Translations under genes and position numbers: made by a program
Part shown: positions 1 to 10,097 of the stretch, piece by piece
How the letters are laid out: every line of letters begins with the position of its first letter
Position numbering within the stretch: the stretch's first letter is position 1
Assembly (NCBI GenBank): GCA_020073445.1
Contig: JAIQFE010000003.1
Span: forward strand, 124,001-188,000
Direction: 5' to 3'
From: Terriglobia bacterium
GTDB lineage: Bacteria; Acidobacteriota; Terriglobia; Bryobacterales; Bryobacteraceae
DNA: 64,000 nucleotides
The notes under the pieces: generated by a model
What the model was told of the DNA's origin: nothing
The model's input: only the letters and a program-made list of their open reading frames with translations
The model's database searches: none

Positions 1-1102
1 ACTTCTTCTTCTCCACTTCCTTGAAGAAGTCGCGAATGTGCTGATGGACGATGGCCATCTCCTCTTTGCGCAGATCGAAGATCGGCACGCTGAGGCGAAC
101 TTTGCCCCGATTGTCCTTCTTGAAGTCGACCCCGAACCCGGAGTACTGTGGCTTGGTCCACGGATCCACGGCGCCCTGCTGGATGGACAGCGCCCGGTTC
201 GGGATCACCAGATCCAGGTCATAGTCGATCGTATTCCCGAACCCCTGGCAGCGCCTGCAGGCCCCGAAGGGGTTATTGAAGCTGAATAGGCTCGGTTCCG
301 GCTCGGTGAAAGTCTTGCCGCACAGCTTGCAGGAGAACTGTTCGTTGAAACGAAGCGTCTGTCCGCCGCCCGCCGGCTCAAAAAGCACCTCCCCCGATTC
401 GCGATAGCCGATCTCAACGGAATCCACCAGCCGCTGGCGGATATCCGGCGTGATCGCGATCCGATCCACCAGAATGAACACGGGCTTCGAGAAATTGACA
501 TCCAGGAGCGACTCGGGCGTCGAGAATTCGAACACCTTCCCGCCCTGATACAACCGGTTGAAGCCGCGCTTGCGCAGATCGAACAACTTGTCGCGCAGCG
601 CATCGGTGCCTTTTTCGGTCGGTGTTTTCTCGTTCACCAGCGGAAACAGGACATACCAGCGCGATCCATCCGGCTGTGCCCGCATGCGCGCGGCCACCTG
701 ATCCACCGAATCCCGTTCTACATAGACATCGCAATTAGGACAATAGGTTCGGCCCGCGCGCGCCCACAACAACCGCAGGAAATCGTACAGCTCCGTCGAA
801 GTGGCCACGGTCGATCGCGGATTGCGTGTGGTGTTCTTCTGCCGGATGGCTACCGGCGGCGCGATACCGTCGATGTCATCCACGTCCGGCTTTTCCATGC
901 GCTCCAGGAACTGCCGCGCGTAAGCCGAGAGTGATTCCACATAGCGCCGCTGCCCCTCCGCGTAGATGGTGTCGAACGCCAGTGACGACTTCCCCGATCC
1001 GGACACACCTGTGACCACGGTCAGGCGATCGTGCGGGATCGCCAGCGAAATGCCCTTCAGGTTATGAACCCGGGCGCCACGAATACGAATGGAGTCGTTC
1101 AA
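1..1102 (-). CDS. uvrA: UvrABC excinuclease ATPase subunit A (N-terminal part; 3' end outside window)
   Basis: This gene encodes UvrA, the damage-sensing ATPase of nucleotide excision repair, which loads UvrB at lesions in the cytoplasm. About 367 codons are present and the frame is still open at the window edge, so the C-terminal part is missing. The start gives [16 protein letters not shown], typical of the UvrA N-terminus. It is followed by the Walker A loop [13 protein letters not shown], the segment [20 protein letters not shown], and a CxxC pair (CKLCGKTF, then CRRCQGFG) that fits the zinc-finger insertion. I placed the start at a TTG (1102-1100) because an in-frame stop lies 13 codons upstream and no ATG or GTG intervenes. 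The gene diverges from mutY across only 27 bp. Both genes appear to begin with TTG. Confidence 0.95.
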   Translation of the reverse strand, partial: MNDSIRIRGARVHNLKGISLAIPHDRLTVVTGVSGSGKSSLAFDTIYAEGQRRYVESLSAYARQFLERMEKPDVDDIDGIAPPVAIRQKNTTRNPRSTVATSTELYDFLRLLWARAGRTYCPNCDVYVERDSVDQVAARMRAQPDGSRWYVLFPLVNEKTPTEKGTDALRDKLFDLRKRGFNRLYQGGKVFEFSTPESLLDVNFSKPVFILVDRIAITPDIRQRLVDSVEIGYRESGEVLFEPAGGGQTLRFNEQFSCKLCGKTFTEPEPSLFSFNNPFGACRRCQGFGNTIDYDLDLVIPNRALSIQQGAVDPWTKPQYSGFGVDFKKDNRGKVRLSVPIFDLRKEEMAIVHQHIRDFFKEVEKKK

Positions 1103-1129
1103 GGGAGGGTTACCTACTAGTATAGAGAA

Positions 1130-2098
1130 TTGAACTCAGCGGGCATCCGGCGGAAACTCGTTCTTTGGTACGAGCGGCATAAACGCGACCTCCCTTGGCG
1201 GCGTACCACCGATCCTTACGCCATCTGGATTTCAGAGATCATGCTGCAGCAGACGCGCGTGGCCGCGGTGATCCCGTACTTCGAGCGCTTCCTGAAACGA
1301 TTTCCTCGCGTGGAGGATCTCGCCGAAGCGTCGGAAACAGAAGTCTTGTCATTATGGGCGGGCCTCGGATACTACTCGCGCGCACGAAACCTGCAGAAGG
1401 CCGCCCGCCAGATCGTCCGCCAGAGCATGGACGAAGGCGGTTTCCCGACTGATCACGCATCCATCCGCGAACTGGCCGGTGTCGGCGATTACACGGCCGC
1501 CGCCGTGGCCAGCATCGCCTTCGGTCTGCCCCATGCCGCGATCGATGGGAACGTCCGCCGCGTCGTCATGCGCCTTGCCGGCGACGCCACCGCCGATATC
1601 GGAGCGCTCGCGACTCAACTAATGTCCCGGCGCGACCCAGGGCGATGGAACCAGGCCATGATGGAGCTCGGCGCGACCGTGTGCCTGCCGCGCGACCCCC
1701 TCTGCGATGCATGCCCTATATCGGGGGAATGCCAAGCCCGCCGCCTCGGCATCCAGAAGGAGTTGCCGCCCCGGAAGACGAAAGTAATGATTCGGCGGGA
1801 GCATACGCTTCTGGTGATCCGCCGGAAAGGCCGCATCCTGCTGACGCCAAGCCCGCGCGTCTCGGGCTTCTGGGAGCTTCCCGAAGTCTTCTCAGGTGTT
1901 CGCCTCGGACCGAAACTAGGCGCCTTCCGCCACGTCATCACCAACAGCCAGTATCATTTCGAAGTCCGCGAGGCTCGAATCACCACCAGCCCGCGCGAAT
2001 GCCGCTGGTGGGATGAAAAACAACTGACTGACATTCCCCTGAGCACCGTCGCCAAGAAAGCGCTGCGGTGTCTAAACGCCCCTTCGATTGCCCCATAG
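1130..2098 (+). CDS. mutY: A/G-specific adenine glycosylase MutY
   Basis: MutY removes adenine mispaired with 8-oxoguanine in base excision repair. The 322-residue protein has the family order. The N-terminal catalytic half carries EIMLQQTRV and a helix-hairpin-helix (LAGVGDYTAAAVASIAFG) followed by the catalytic Asp in AIDGNVRRV. Next comes the [4Fe-4S] motif C-x6-C-x2-C-x5-C (CLPRDPLCDACPISGEC, about residue 185). A C-terminal MutT-like domain of about 100 residues recognises 8-oxoG. Length is slightly below the usual 350. The start is TTG and is the first usable codon after the uvrA divergence. The 3' end overlaps the convergent queE by 27 bp. Confidence 0.96.
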   Translation: MNSAGIRRKLVLWYERHKRDLPWRRTTDPYAIWISEIMLQQTRVAAVIPYFERFLKRFPRVEDLAEASETEVLSLWAGLGYYSRARNLQKAARQIVRQSMDEGGFPTDHASIRELAGVGDYTAAAVASIAFGLPHAAIDGNVRRVVMRLAGDATADIGALATQLMSRRDPGRWNQAMMELGATVCLPRDPLCDACPISGECQARRLGIQKELPPRKTKVMIRREHTLLVIRRKGRILLTPSPRVSGFWELPEVFSGVRLGPKLGAFRHVITNSQYHFEVREARITTSPRECRWWDEKQLTDIPLSTVAKKALRCLNAPSIAP

Positions 2099-2755
2099 AT
2101 CAATGTGCAACCGCGGGCTGTACCGAAAACCTTCGCGCTTGCAGATCTCGATCAGCCACGACGCGCGTTCACGGATTGCCTCGGACGTAGTCCCTTCCGG
2201 CATCAAGACAACCCGGCTGCGATCTGCGCCGGTCTCCTCGATCATCTTCGCGATCTCCACCGTATCTTCCGGCGATGCCACCACGAACTTCAACTGATAC
2301 TCATATTCCGACATCAGCTGCTTGAGCACCTCGGGCTGATAGCGAAGCCGTTCATGCTGCGCCGCCCACTTGCCTCCTTCGCGCTCGCGCGGCGTCGAGC
2401 TCTCGAGCTTCGGGCTGATGCTCATCAGATCGCACGCCACCGGATGATACACCGTCCCCGCGGTCTCGATCGTGACATGCAGGCCGAGGTTCCGGATCCT
2501 GTCCGTCAGGCGGATGATATCCGGGGCAATCATCGGCTCGCCCCCGGTGATCACGGCATGCTTCGCCGGATGCGACCGCACGGCCGCGAGGATCTCCTCC
2601 ACAGTCATATCCGCACCTTCAGGTGTCCAAGAGGTATACGGCGTATCGCACCACACGCATCGCAGATTGCATCCCGATGTGCGCACGAACACGCTGGGGA
2701 CTCCGGTGAGTATCCCCTCTCCCTGAATCGAATAGAAGATCTCCGAGATTTTCAT
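2072..2755 (-). CDS. queE: 7-carboxy-7-deazaguanine synthase QueE (radical SAM)
   Basis: QueE rearranges carboxytetrahydropterin to 7-carboxy-7-deazaguanine in queuosine (preQ0) synthesis, using S-adenosylmethionine and a [4Fe-4S] cluster. The 227-residue protein starts [14 protein letters not shown], which is diagnostic. It has the cluster motif C-x3-C-x2-C in [15 protein letters not shown] and the SAM-binding GGEP. I chose the ATG at 2755 instead of a start 26 codons upstream because family members begin at MKI and because this ATG overlaps the queC stop as ATGA, which suggests translational coupling. It is the second gene of a queC-queE pair. A tetrahydropterin synthase (queD) is not in the window. 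Confidence 0.96.
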   Translation of the reverse strand: MKISEIFYSIQGEGILTGVPSVFVRTSGCNLRCVWCDTPYTSWTPEGADMTVEEILAAVRSHPAKHAVITGGEPMIAPDIIRLTDRIRNLGLHVTIETAGTVYHPVACDLMSISPKLESSTPREREGGKWAAQHERLRYQPEVLKQLMSEYEYQLKFVVASPEDTVEIAKMIEETGADRSRVVLMPEGTTSEAIRERASWLIEICKREGFRYSPRLHIDLWGNRRGV

Positions 2756-3432
2756 AAGTACGGCAACGGATCCCGGATTCCCGCCTCTTTGAATCCCTTG
2801 AGTCGCAGCAGGCACGAATCGCAGTGCCCGCAAGGACGCCCTTCCTGGTCGGGATCATAGCAGCTGTGCGTCAACCCGAGATCGACCCCGACCTCGGCGG
2901 CCAGTTTCACGATATCGGCCTTGCCGAGCTTCGACAGCGGCGTGTGAATCCGCAGCAGCGTCCGCCCCTCCACGCCCGCCTTCGTCGCGAGGTTCGCCAT
3001 GTGCTCGAACGCTGCGATGAACTCCGGCCGGCAATCCGGATAACCCGAGTAATCGATCGCATTCACCCCGATGAAGATGTCCGAGCACTCCAGCACTTCC
3101 GCCCATGCCATCGCGTAGGAAAGAAAAATGGTGTTGCGCGCGGGAACATACGTGATCGGGATACCCTGGGTTCCATCATGTTTCAGGCTGTCTTTCGGCA
3201 CGTCGATATCCGCCGTGAGTGCGCTTCCGCCGAAAGCTCGCAGGTCGATCCGCACGACGCGATGCTCCCGCACCTTAAAGTGCCCGGCGATTCGCGCCGC
3301 CGCCTGAAGCTCGATTCTGTGCCGCTGGCCGTAATCGAACGAAAGTGCGTAGCACTCGAATCCCTCCCGCCGGGCGACGCCCAGGCAGGTGGAGGAATCC
3401 AACCCGCCGCTCAATAAACACACAGCTTTCAT
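2752..3432 (-). CDS. queC: 7-cyano-7-deazaguanine synthase QueC
   Basis: QueC converts 7-carboxy-7-deazaguanine to preQ0 with ATP and ammonia, the step after QueE. The 226-residue protein opens with [16 protein letters not shown], which contains the SGGxDSS PP-loop of the ATP pyrophosphatase fold. It ends with a zinc site of four cysteines in [18 protein letters not shown]. The ATG at 3432 fits the family N-terminus. A longer in-frame extension into the divergent OPT gene is rejected. Upstream lies a 21-bp tandem repeat in the 60-bp gap shared with the OPT transporter gene. Confidence 0.96.
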   Translation of the reverse strand: MKAVCLLSGGLDSSTCLGVARREGFECYALSFDYGQRHRIELQAAARIAGHFKVREHRVVRIDLRAFGGSALTADIDVPKDSLKHDGTQGIPITYVPARNTIFLSYAMAWAEVLECSDIFIGVNAIDYSGYPDCRPEFIAAFEHMANLATKAGVEGRTLLRIHTPLSKLGKADIVKLAAEVGVDLGLTHSCYDPDQEGRPCGHCDSCLLRLKGFKEAGIRDPLPYL

Positions 3433-3436
3433 CGCT

Positions 3437-3478
3437 CTTTGGATGTTAACCCATAATCTTTGGATGCCAACCCACAAT
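3437..3478. repeat. 21-bp tandem duplication in the queC / OPT divergent promoter region
   Basis: Two adjacent 21-bp units, 3437-3457 and 3458-3478, read CTTTGGATGTTAACCCATAAT and then the same with TT to CC and T to C changes (18 of 21 identical). They fill most of the 60-bp gap between the divergent starts of queC and the OPT transporter. A TATGAT at 3481-3486 could be a -10 for the OPT gene. The units could be paired protein-binding sites or a recent slippage duplication. No preQ1 riboswitch consensus was seen. Confidence 0.6.
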
Positions 3479-3492
3479 GATATGATCGCTCG

Positions 3493-5526
3493 ATGAGCTC
3501 CCCGACCCCGCCGAAGCACCAATCCTTCGTCCCGGCCAATACCACCATGAAGGAGTTCACGCTTCGGGCTGTACTGCTGGGCCTGGTGATGTGCGTGATC
3601 CTTGGGGCCGCTAATGCTTACCTGGGGCTCAAGTCGGGGCTGACGATCGCCGCCACCTATCCTGCCGCGGTCATCGGAATGGCCGTGCTGCGCATCTGGA
3701 AGGGATCGGTCCTCGAGGAAAACATCGCCCGAACCGCTGGATCCATTGGCGAGTCCGTGGCCGCTGGAGCTGTATTTACGTTACCGGCCTTCGTCATGAC
3801 CAGCGCCTGGTCAAGCTTCGAGCCGGATCAGGCTTACTGGAAGTCCACGGCCATGATGATGGTGGGCAGTATCCTCGGCGTGCTGTTTGTATCGCTCGTC
3901 CGGCGCGTATTGGTCGAGGATCCATCCTTGCCGTTCCCCGAATCGCTCGCCGCAGCCGAGATCCACAAGGCCGGGCAGCGCGGCGCGGAAGCGGCACGCT
4001 ACCTGTTCTGGAACATCGGCGTTGGCTCGCTGGTGCAATTGATGGGCGCGTTCAGTCTCTACGCCGTGGACAAGGACATACCGATTCCCATCGGCAAGCT
4101 GGGCACAACGGGCGTCCGCCTCGGACCGGCTGGAAGCACCAACGTCGTGCCCACCGGCGGAATCTCCATGTTCTCCGGACCCACTGTCAGCCCGGCATAC
4201 ATGGGTGTGGGTTACGTGATCGGCCCGACGCTCAGCGCCCTCCAATTCTCAGGAGGCGTCCTGGCCTGGGGAGTGCTGGTGCCATTGTTTATGTACTTCC
4301 TGGGCCCCCGGCTGAACGAATTCATCCCCGCCGCGGCCGGCGAATCCGGATGGCTGGGACAAGCCGCCGCGGTGTGGCGCTACATCGTCCGGCCGATTGC
4401 CGTCGGCGGGATGCTCGTGGGCGCGGCGTACACGCTGTTCCGCATGGGCAAGAACCTGACGTCGAGCCTGGGACGCGCGCTCTCCGAAGTCCGTCACGGG
4501 GCGCCGCCGATGGAATCGGTGCTCCGCACGGAACGCTACATGGGTTCGAAGACGGTACTGTCGCTGGTAGGCGTGATGTTCCTGCTGATGATCGCGCTCT
4601 ACATTTACATCTCCGGCAACGTCGCCGCGGGCGTGGTGGCAGCCGTGGTGATGATCATCGTCGGATTCTTCTTCGCGACGGTTTCGGGAAACCTGGTCGG
4701 CATGATCGGATCGTCCAACAATCCGATCTCCGGCTTGACGCTTTCCACGCTGATCATCGCGGCTTTGCTGATGGTTGCCTTGGGTGTTCGAGGCGTCAGC
4801 GGCGTCGCCGTGGTGCTGGGAGTCGCCGCAGTGGTGTGCGTGTCCTCGGCAGTCGCAGGCGAGCTCCTTCAGGACTTCAAGGCAGGCTACATTCTGGGCG
4901 GCACCCCTCGGAACATCCAGATCGTCGAGCTGATCGCCGTGGTGCTGGCCAGCCTGGTGATGTACTACCCGCTGCGCGTGCTTCAGGTGGCGAACATCAA
5001 AGGCGGCGGTACGGGATTTGGCGATGCGCATCTGGCAGCTCCGCAGGCTGGCCTGATGGCGATCCTCTCTCAAGGCATCGTCGGTGGCGATATGCCCTGG
5101 CCTCTCGTCGTCACAGGCATGCTGTTCGGCTTCGCCCTGATCCTGCTGAATGTGCGCAGCCCGATGTTGGTCGCGGTCGGCATGTACCTGCCCGTCAATA
5201 CTTCCTTCGCCATCTTTATCGGAGGATTGTTGCGCTGGGTGTCCGATACCCTGAGCAAACGCCAAGGGCACAACGAAGCGCAGCAGGCGCGCGTGGGAAG
5301 CGTCGGAATACTGATCGCGAGCGGTCTGATCGCCGGAGAGGCGATTACCGGCCTGGTAGTGGCGTTCTTCATCTTCCTCGATAAGAAGGTTCCCGTATTC
5401 TTCCCCGACCCATCCTACCTGGTCGGACTCGGCGTGATGGCTCTGCTCGGCGTGTTGATGGTGAAGCTGCCGCTCTCGAAAGCCGGCCGTCCGGAGGATC
5501 CCGCTCCGCCCGCGGCGATCATGTGA
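3493..5526 (+). CDS. OPT family oligopeptide transporter
   Basis: This is a 677-residue integral membrane transporter of the OPT superfamily, probably importing small peptides or peptide-like chelates using the proton gradient. Many hydrophobic helices run through the protein. The N-terminal segment [21 protein letters not shown] and the internal segment [20 protein letters not shown] are characteristic of OPT proteins. The length fits the bacterial branch. The start is ATG at 3493. The stop overlaps the GTG start of the next gene (GTGA), suggesting coupling. The substrate cannot be deduced from sequence. Confidence 0.92.
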   Translation: MSSPTPPKHQSFVPANTTMKEFTLRAVLLGLVMCVILGAANAYLGLKSGLTIAATYPAAVIGMAVLRIWKGSVLEENIARTAGSIGESVAAGAVFTLPAFVMTSAWSSFEPDQAYWKSTAMMMVGSILGVLFVSLVRRVLVEDPSLPFPESLAAAEIHKAGQRGAEAARYLFWNIGVGSLVQLMGAFSLYAVDKDIPIPIGKLGTTGVRLGPAGSTNVVPTGGISMFSGPTVSPAYMGVGYVIGPTLSALQFSGGVLAWGVLVPLFMYFLGPRLNEFIPAAAGESGWLGQAAAVWRYIVRPIAVGGMLVGAAYTLFRMGKNLTSSLGRALSEVRHGAPPMESVLRTERYMGSKTVLSLVGVMFLLMIALYIYISGNVAAGVVAAVVMIIVGFFFATVSGNLVGMIGSSNNPISGLTLSTLIIAALLMVALGVRGVSGVAVVLGVAAVVCVSSAVAGELLQDFKAGYILGGTPRNIQIVELIAVVLASLVMYYPLRVLQVANIKGGGTGFGDAHLAAPQAGLMAILSQGIVGGDMPWPLVVTGMLFGFALILLNVRSPMLVAVGMYLPVNTSFAIFIGGLLRWVSDTLSKRQGHNEAQQARVGSVGILIASGLIAGEAITGLVVAFFIFLDKKVPVFFPDPSYLVGLGVMALLGVLMVKLPLSKAGRPEDPAPPAAIM

Positions 5527-6671
5527 CCCGCAAACCGATACTTCTTGCACTCTCGGCTGTCCTGGGAATGTGGCTATGGCAGTTCGCCACCGTGCACTTC
5601 AACTACGGAGGCAACTGGACCGCTCTCTTCTCCACGGCGCCTGACTGGCCGCGTCCGGCGTTCCTCGTGACCGAGAGCCTGTACACGTTTCCTGGATCGA
5701 TGGGCTACGACGGTCAGATGTATCACTTGATCGCGCACGATCCATTGATGCGCCGCGGTGCCGTCGCCGCGATGGACGATCCCGCTCTGCGCTACCGACG
5801 CATCCTGGTTCCCGCGCTCGCCTGGGCTTTGGCGCTCGGTCGCGATTCCGCCATTCACGCGGCCTATTTCGCCGTGATTCTTGGGTTTGCGTTTCTCGGG
5901 GTGTATTGGCTGGCCCGGGCCATGCTAATACAAGGCCGGCATCCCGCCTGGGGCCTGATGTTCGTGCTGATGCCCGCCACTCTGGTGTCCATGGACCGCA
6001 TGACGGTCGATGTGGCTCTGGGGGCGCTCACCGTTGGGCTCGTTTTGTATTCGGACTATCGGTGGAAAGTCCTGCCGATCCTCGCCTGCGCCGCGTTGAC
6101 GCGCGAAACCGGGCTCCTGCTCACTGCGGGCTTGTGCGTGTTTCTCCTTTCGCGCCGCCGCTTTGCCGATCTGGTCTGGACCGCGGCGTCGGCCGTCCCC
6201 GCTATCTTCTGGTACGTGTATGTCAGCCGACACGCGCCGCCAGCCGTCGGAACAACGAGGCCGGCCGATGTCGCCAGCCTGATTCCTCTGGCCGGATGGA
6301 TCGAGCGTGTCGCGCACCCCGCCAATTATCCTTTGCCGCACCTGCAGGCTCTGGCCGCCGTCGAGCTGGACTACGTCGCGCTGGGGGGCGTCGCGCTGAT
6401 GTTGGGGAATGCAGTCTGGCTCGCGTGGGCGCGGCGTTGGAACGCCCGAGCGGCCGCGATTTACATCTTCGCAGCCGCGATCGCGTTTGTCTCCACCCAA
6501 AGCATGTGGCAGGACGCCTTCAGCTATGGCCGCGTCGCCACGCCGCTGATGTTGCTCCTGTCGGCAGAAGGCTCCGTGGCATTCGCGCCCGTGGCGCTGG
6601 TCGACGCGCGGATAGGATTAAACTTCTTGAAGCAGATCATCGGCGTGGCGCGCGGTCTTACGGGTATGTAG
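5523..6671 (+). CDS. Polytopic membrane protein, possibly glycosyltransferase-like
   Basis: The 382-residue protein has about ten hydrophobic segments and no recognised catalytic domain. Near residue 60 it carries GYDGQMYHLIAHDP. DGQ(F/M)Y motifs of this type occur in several uncharacterised bacterial membrane proteins that resemble GT-C mannosyltransferases, so a lipid-linked sugar transferase is possible but unproven. It starts with GTG inside the stop of the OPT gene and is probably cotranscribed with it. Two strong hairpins follow its stop codon. Confidence 0.75.
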   Translation: MTRKPILLALSAVLGMWLWQFATVHFNYGGNWTALFSTAPDWPRPAFLVTESLYTFPGSMGYDGQMYHLIAHDPLMRRGAVAAMDDPALRYRRILVPALAWALALGRDSAIHAAYFAVILGFAFLGVYWLARAMLIQGRHPAWGLMFVLMPATLVSMDRMTVDVALGALTVGLVLYSDYRWKVLPILACAALTRETGLLLTAGLCVFLLSRRRFADLVWTAASAVPAIFWYVYVSRHAPPAVGTTRPADVASLIPLAGWIERVAHPANYPLPHLQALAAVELDYVALGGVALMLGNAVWLAWARRWNARAAAIYIFAAAIAFVSTQSMWQDAFSYGRVATPLMLLLSAEGSVAFAPVALVDARIGLNFLKQIIGVARGLTGM

Positions 6672-6757
6672 GGGCGAGGCACGCCTCGCCCGATGTTAAA
6701 GTCCGCAAAGGGTGCGGCGGCATCCTTACCGCATCCAAGTCAATGCTGCCGCCGCAC
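6672..6757. repeat. Two stem-loops between convergently oriented blocks of a + strand run
   Basis: The first hairpin (6672-6691) has perfect 9-bp arms GGGCGAGGC / GCCTCGCCC with a 2-nt loop, directly after the preceding stop codon. The second has perfect 10-bp arms GTGCGGCGGC (6712-6721) and GCCGCCGCAC (6748-6757) with a 26-nt loop. Neither is followed by a T-tract. They could form a transcription barrier or be dispersed repeats of REP type. GTAGGGGCGAGGC...GCCTCGCCC sequences are common interspersed repeats in environmental genomes. Confidence 0.55.
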
Positions 6758-6792
6758 TCCGTTTTGCGGGCTGTAGCTGTTAAAGTAAATAC

Positions 6793-9189
6793 TTGTCTCG
6801 CGTCGTTTCTTCCCCTAGTTCCGGTTCGGCCAGCGGTGTACTTTGGACCCAGCTCTATCTCGGCCTGGGCTTCACCACCATGGCGACGCTCATCATGGAA
6901 CTCGCGCTAACGCGCATATTCTCAGTGGTCTTTTACTACCACTTCGCGTTCCTGGCGATCTCGATCGCCCTCTTCGGCTTGGGCGCCGGTGGAGTGTTCT
7001 CCTACGTAGTTGCCGCGCGACCCGGTAACGTGTTCCAGAAACTGGGCTCGCTGGCGCTGGCCGCGAGTTTGTCAGTGCTGTTCGTCCTCTGGTTCATCCT
7101 GTCCCGGGAGAATAATGACGTCCTGACGCTTGCCGGCGTCTACTTCGCGACCGCGGTTCCGTTCTTCCTGGCCGGGACTATCGTTTCGATTGCCATCTCC
7201 GAAGCCATCGAGCGCGTCCACCGAGCTTACTTCTTTGACTTGGCCGGCGCGGCCGTCGGCTGCCTCCTGCTGATTCTCTTTCTGGACGTGGCAGGCGGAC
7301 CGGGCGCCGTGATCGCTGCAGCCGCCGTATACGCGATCGCCGCGGCGCTTTGGTACAACCAGGCCCGGCAAGACAGCCTGCGCATTGTAGCGGTGCTGGC
7401 CGCGCTGCTGATGGTGACCCTGCTCGTGGTCAACGGCAAAACGAAATGGTTCGATGTCCATTGGGCCAAGGGAGAGCGCATCCCCGAGGAACGCTTTTCG
7501 GCATGGAATAGCTTCTCGCGCGTCGGAGTGATCGAACAGCACAATCCGGATGGAAGCCCCTACTGGCTGATCCGTATCGATGCCGACGCCGCCACCGGAA
7601 TTGCCACCTACGATTGGGCTCACGGCCTGTTCCCGGAGCAGCGCGCCGGCCTGCTTCGCCAGGGTCAGGGACTCCCATACGCGATGCGCCCCGGCGCCAA
7701 GACCCTGATCATCGGTCCGGGCGGCGGATACGACGTCTCGCGGGCGCTCGCATCGGGCAGCAAGGATGTTACCGCCGTCGAGATCAATCCTTTGATCGCC
7801 AACAAGATCATGCAGGATGTCATGGTGAAGGAGAACTTCGGTATCTACCTGCGTCCCGAGGTTCACCTGCATGTGGAAGACGGCCGCTCTTTCGTGCGCA
7901 GCAGCACGGAGAAGTATCAGGTGTTGCAGGCCACACTAGTGGACACCTGGGCATCCACGGCCGCGGGCGCGTTCGCGCTCTCCGAGAACAATCTCTACAC
8001 CTCGGACGCCTTCTACGACTACCTATCGCATTTATCCGACGACGGCCTGCTGGTGTTCACGCGCTGGGGATTCGAACCCCCGCGCGAGTCGCTGCGCCTG
8101 GTCTCGCTGGCCATGAATGCCCTGGGGCGTTTGGGTGAGCCGGACACGGCCTCTCATGTGATCGCCGTGCGCGACGACGCCACCAAGATCAATGGCTGGG
8201 GCGCGCAGGATACGGTGCTTATTTCACGGAAGCCCTTCTCGGCAACCGATATCGAAAATGCTCGAAGGCTCACCGCGGAATCACACATGGACGTCGTCTA
8301 TCTACCAGGCGAGCATCCCAATAACGCTTTCGGCCAGCTTCTGTCCAGCGCGAATCCCGCCGAGTTCTGGAACGGCTACCAGTACGACGTTTCGCCCGTG
8401 GGCGACGATCGTCCGTTCTTCTTCTACACCGTTCAGCCGCGCGACCTTTGGGACTTCGTCCGCAACGCCAATCAGCAGAGCGCGGACTACAAGATCAATC
8501 GCGCGGTGCCCTTGCTGTTCGGGCTGATGGGCTTGAGCATCGTCGTGACGGCGTTGATCCTGATTCTGCCGCGGCTGATGCTCGGCAGCCGCCTACCCAA
8601 ACAGAAGAACGTGGTGAAGTTTCTGTGGTACTTCCTGTGCCTGGGAGCCGGTTACATCCTGGTACAGGTCGCGCTGATCCAGAAGTTCGTGCTGTTGCTG
8701 GGGCATCCGACCTATGCCTTAACCGTGATCGTCTTCTCGATGCTGGTGGCGAGCGGCGCGGGCAGTTACCTGAGCAGCCGCGTGGTTGCCGGAGATGACA
8801 CGCGCCTGATGTATGTCCTGGCCGCCGTAGCCGTGCTGGTCGGTATCCTGGCTTTCGTATCCGCCCCGCTGGTCGCCGCGGCTGCGGGCTGGCCATTAGC
8901 GGCTAAGGTGCTTCTGACGACGCTGTCCGTCGCCCCGGCGGCGCTGCTGATGGGCATGCCGTTCCCAAGCGGGTTGCGGCGGCTGGAAGAACGTCACGCT
9001 CCGTCGGTGCGCTGGGCTTGGTCGCTTAACGCGGCCGCGAGCGTGCTCGGCTCGGCCAGCGCGATCTTTCTGGCCATCTACATCGGCCTGCGATCGACTC
9101 TGCTCGTCGGCGCGGCGCTGTACGTATGCGCGCTTTTAGTGATTCTCGCGACGCGCCAGCGCGGCAGCGACGTTCCGCATCAGGCCTGA
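6793..9189 (+). CDS. Membrane-embedded spermidine synthase-like protein
   Basis: The 798-residue protein has an N-terminal block of about seven membrane helices, a central spermine/spermidine synthase-type Rossmann domain, and a C-terminal block of about seven more helices. The central domain shows TLIIGPGGGYDVSRAL followed by the acidic VEINP. It also shows VEDGRSF and a segment resembling the aminopropyltransferase active-site region. The ASTAAGAFALSENNLYT region replaces the usual D-x-x-DP motif, so the substrate need not be putrescine. The start is TTG at 6793. The 3' end overlaps queG by 54 bp in convergent orientation. A role in polyamine chemistry is tempting because aguA and aguB are nearby, but unproven. 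Confidence 0.8.
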   Translation: MSRVVSSPSSGSASGVLWTQLYLGLGFTTMATLIMELALTRIFSVVFYYHFAFLAISIALFGLGAGGVFSYVVAARPGNVFQKLGSLALAASLSVLFVLWFILSRENNDVLTLAGVYFATAVPFFLAGTIVSIAISEAIERVHRAYFFDLAGAAVGCLLLILFLDVAGGPGAVIAAAAVYAIAAALWYNQARQDSLRIVAVLAALLMVTLLVVNGKTKWFDVHWAKGERIPEERFSAWNSFSRVGVIEQHNPDGSPYWLIRIDADAATGIATYDWAHGLFPEQRAGLLRQGQGLPYAMRPGAKTLIIGPGGGYDVSRALASGSKDVTAVEINPLIANKIMQDVMVKENFGIYLRPEVHLHVEDGRSFVRSSTEKYQVLQATLVDTWASTAAGAFALSENNLYTSDAFYDYLSHLSDDGLLVFTRWGFEPPRESLRLVSLAMNALGRLGEPDTASHVIAVRDDATKINGWGAQDTVLISRKPFSATDIENARRLTAESHMDVVYLPGEHPNNAFGQLLSSANPAEFWNGYQYDVSPVGDDRPFFFYTVQPRDLWDFVRNANQQSADYKINRAVPLLFGLMGLSIVVTALILILPRLMLGSRLPKQKNVVKFLWYFLCLGAGYILVQVALIQKFVLLLGHPTYALTVIVFSMLVASGAGSYLSSRVVAGDDTRLMYVLAAVAVLVGILAFVSAPLVAAAAGWPLAAKVLLTTLSVAPAALLMGMPFPSGLRRLEERHAPSVRWAWSLNAAASVLGSASAIFLAIYIGLRSTLLVGAALYVCALLVILATRQRGSDVPHQA

Positions 9190-10068
9190 GTACGTCGCGC
9201 GCGTGATCGGTGAGTCCTTGAAGCGCTCGCGAAATGCTTCCGGCGACAACTGGGCGAGTTCGGCCAACGGCATTGCCGTTCCCGCGAAATCCCGATCTTC
9301 GGTAACCGGAGCCTTCGAGTTCCAAGGGCACACATCCTGGCAGATATCGCAGCCGAAAACATGGTCACCCACTCCGGCACGCAGTTCATCCGGTATGGGC
9401 CCGCGCAGTTCAATGGTCAGATACGAGATGCATCTTCTGGCGTCGAGGGTCCAGCCGTCTCCGGACGGCACCAATGCCTGAGTGGGACAAGCCTCGATGC
9501 AGCGGGTACAACTCCCGCAGCGATCCGGCGGCGGTGATCCCGGCTCCAAATCAAGTGACGCTACGATCTCACCGAGAAAGAACCACGACCCCAGTGGCTC
9601 GTTGATCAGGCAGGTATTCTTGCCGATCCAGCCCAAGCCGGCTTGTCGCGCGAAGCTGCGCTCCAGCAAGGGCGCTGTATCGACGCAGATCTTATGATCG
9701 AACGACTCATATTCCAAGAGCCGGCCGGTCAAACGTTCCAAAGCCGCCCGCATGGTCAGGTGATAGTCGCGTCCCCAGGCGTAACGCGAGATGCGAGCAT
9801 CACCCTCCCGTCTGGGAGGATCCGGCGTGTTGTACAGCTTACCGACGCAGATCACCGACCGCGCATTCGGCAGCAGATTCCGTACGTCCCGGCGCACTTC
9901 CGCACGGCGATCGGTGAGGTAGCGCATCTCGCCCGCCATGCCCTGCGCGACCCAGTCTTGATATCGCGAGAAATCGGGCGCCGAGCCACATGGAGTACCA
10001 GCGGGCGCGATGCCCGCGAGTTCAAATCCACACTCGTGAGCGATTTGTAACACTTCGTCCGCCCGCAT
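9136..10068 (-). CDS. queG: Epoxyqueuosine reductase QueG
   Basis: QueG reduces epoxyqueuosine to queuosine in tRNA, the last step of the pathway, using cobalamin and two [4Fe-4S] clusters. The 310-residue protein contains the DUF1730-type N-terminal half (RYLTDRRAEVRRDVRNLLP, RYAWGRDYH, GWIGKNTCLI). It then has two ferredoxin-like cluster motifs, CGSCTRCIEACPTQAL and CDICQDVCPWN. Length is a little short of the typical 350-380 because the C-terminal HEAT-like region is reduced. It starts at ATG 10068 and diverges from aguB over 29 bp. It is separated from queC-queE by about 6 kb of other genes. Confidence 0.94.
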   Translation of the reverse strand: MRADEVLQIAHECGFELAGIAPAGTPCGSAPDFSRYQDWVAQGMAGEMRYLTDRRAEVRRDVRNLLPNARSVICVGKLYNTPDPPRREGDARISRYAWGRDYHLTMRAALERLTGRLLEYESFDHKICVDTAPLLERSFARQAGLGWIGKNTCLINEPLGSWFFLGEIVASLDLEPGSPPPDRCGSCTRCIEACPTQALVPSGDGWTLDARRCISYLTIELRGPIPDELRAGVGDHVFGCDICQDVCPWNSKAPVTEDRDFAGTAMPLAELAQLSPEAFRERFKDSPITRATYSGLMRNVAAALARRENH

Positions 10069-10097
10069 AAGCCGAGTATCAGCGAGAATAGAAAGTT

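Noticed and set aside
3433-3492. preQ1 riboswitch upstream of queC
   Set aside because: The 60-nt leader lacks the conserved preQ1-I or preQ1-II sequence and is occupied by a tandem repeat.
4249-5550. 433-codon open frame on the - strand
   Set aside because: It is antisense to the OPT transporter gene, has biased Asp/His/Gln composition, and has no recognisable domain.
5906-6910. 334-codon open frame on the + strand
   Set aside because: It overlaps the membrane protein and the start of the spermidine synthase-like gene in another frame. Its composition is typical of a shadow frame.
8064-8092. tRNA T-arm-like sequence (GGGGATTCGAACCCC) on either strand
   Set aside because: It lies within the spermidine synthase-like coding region (WGFEPPRESL). 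No acceptor, D or anticodon arms are present.
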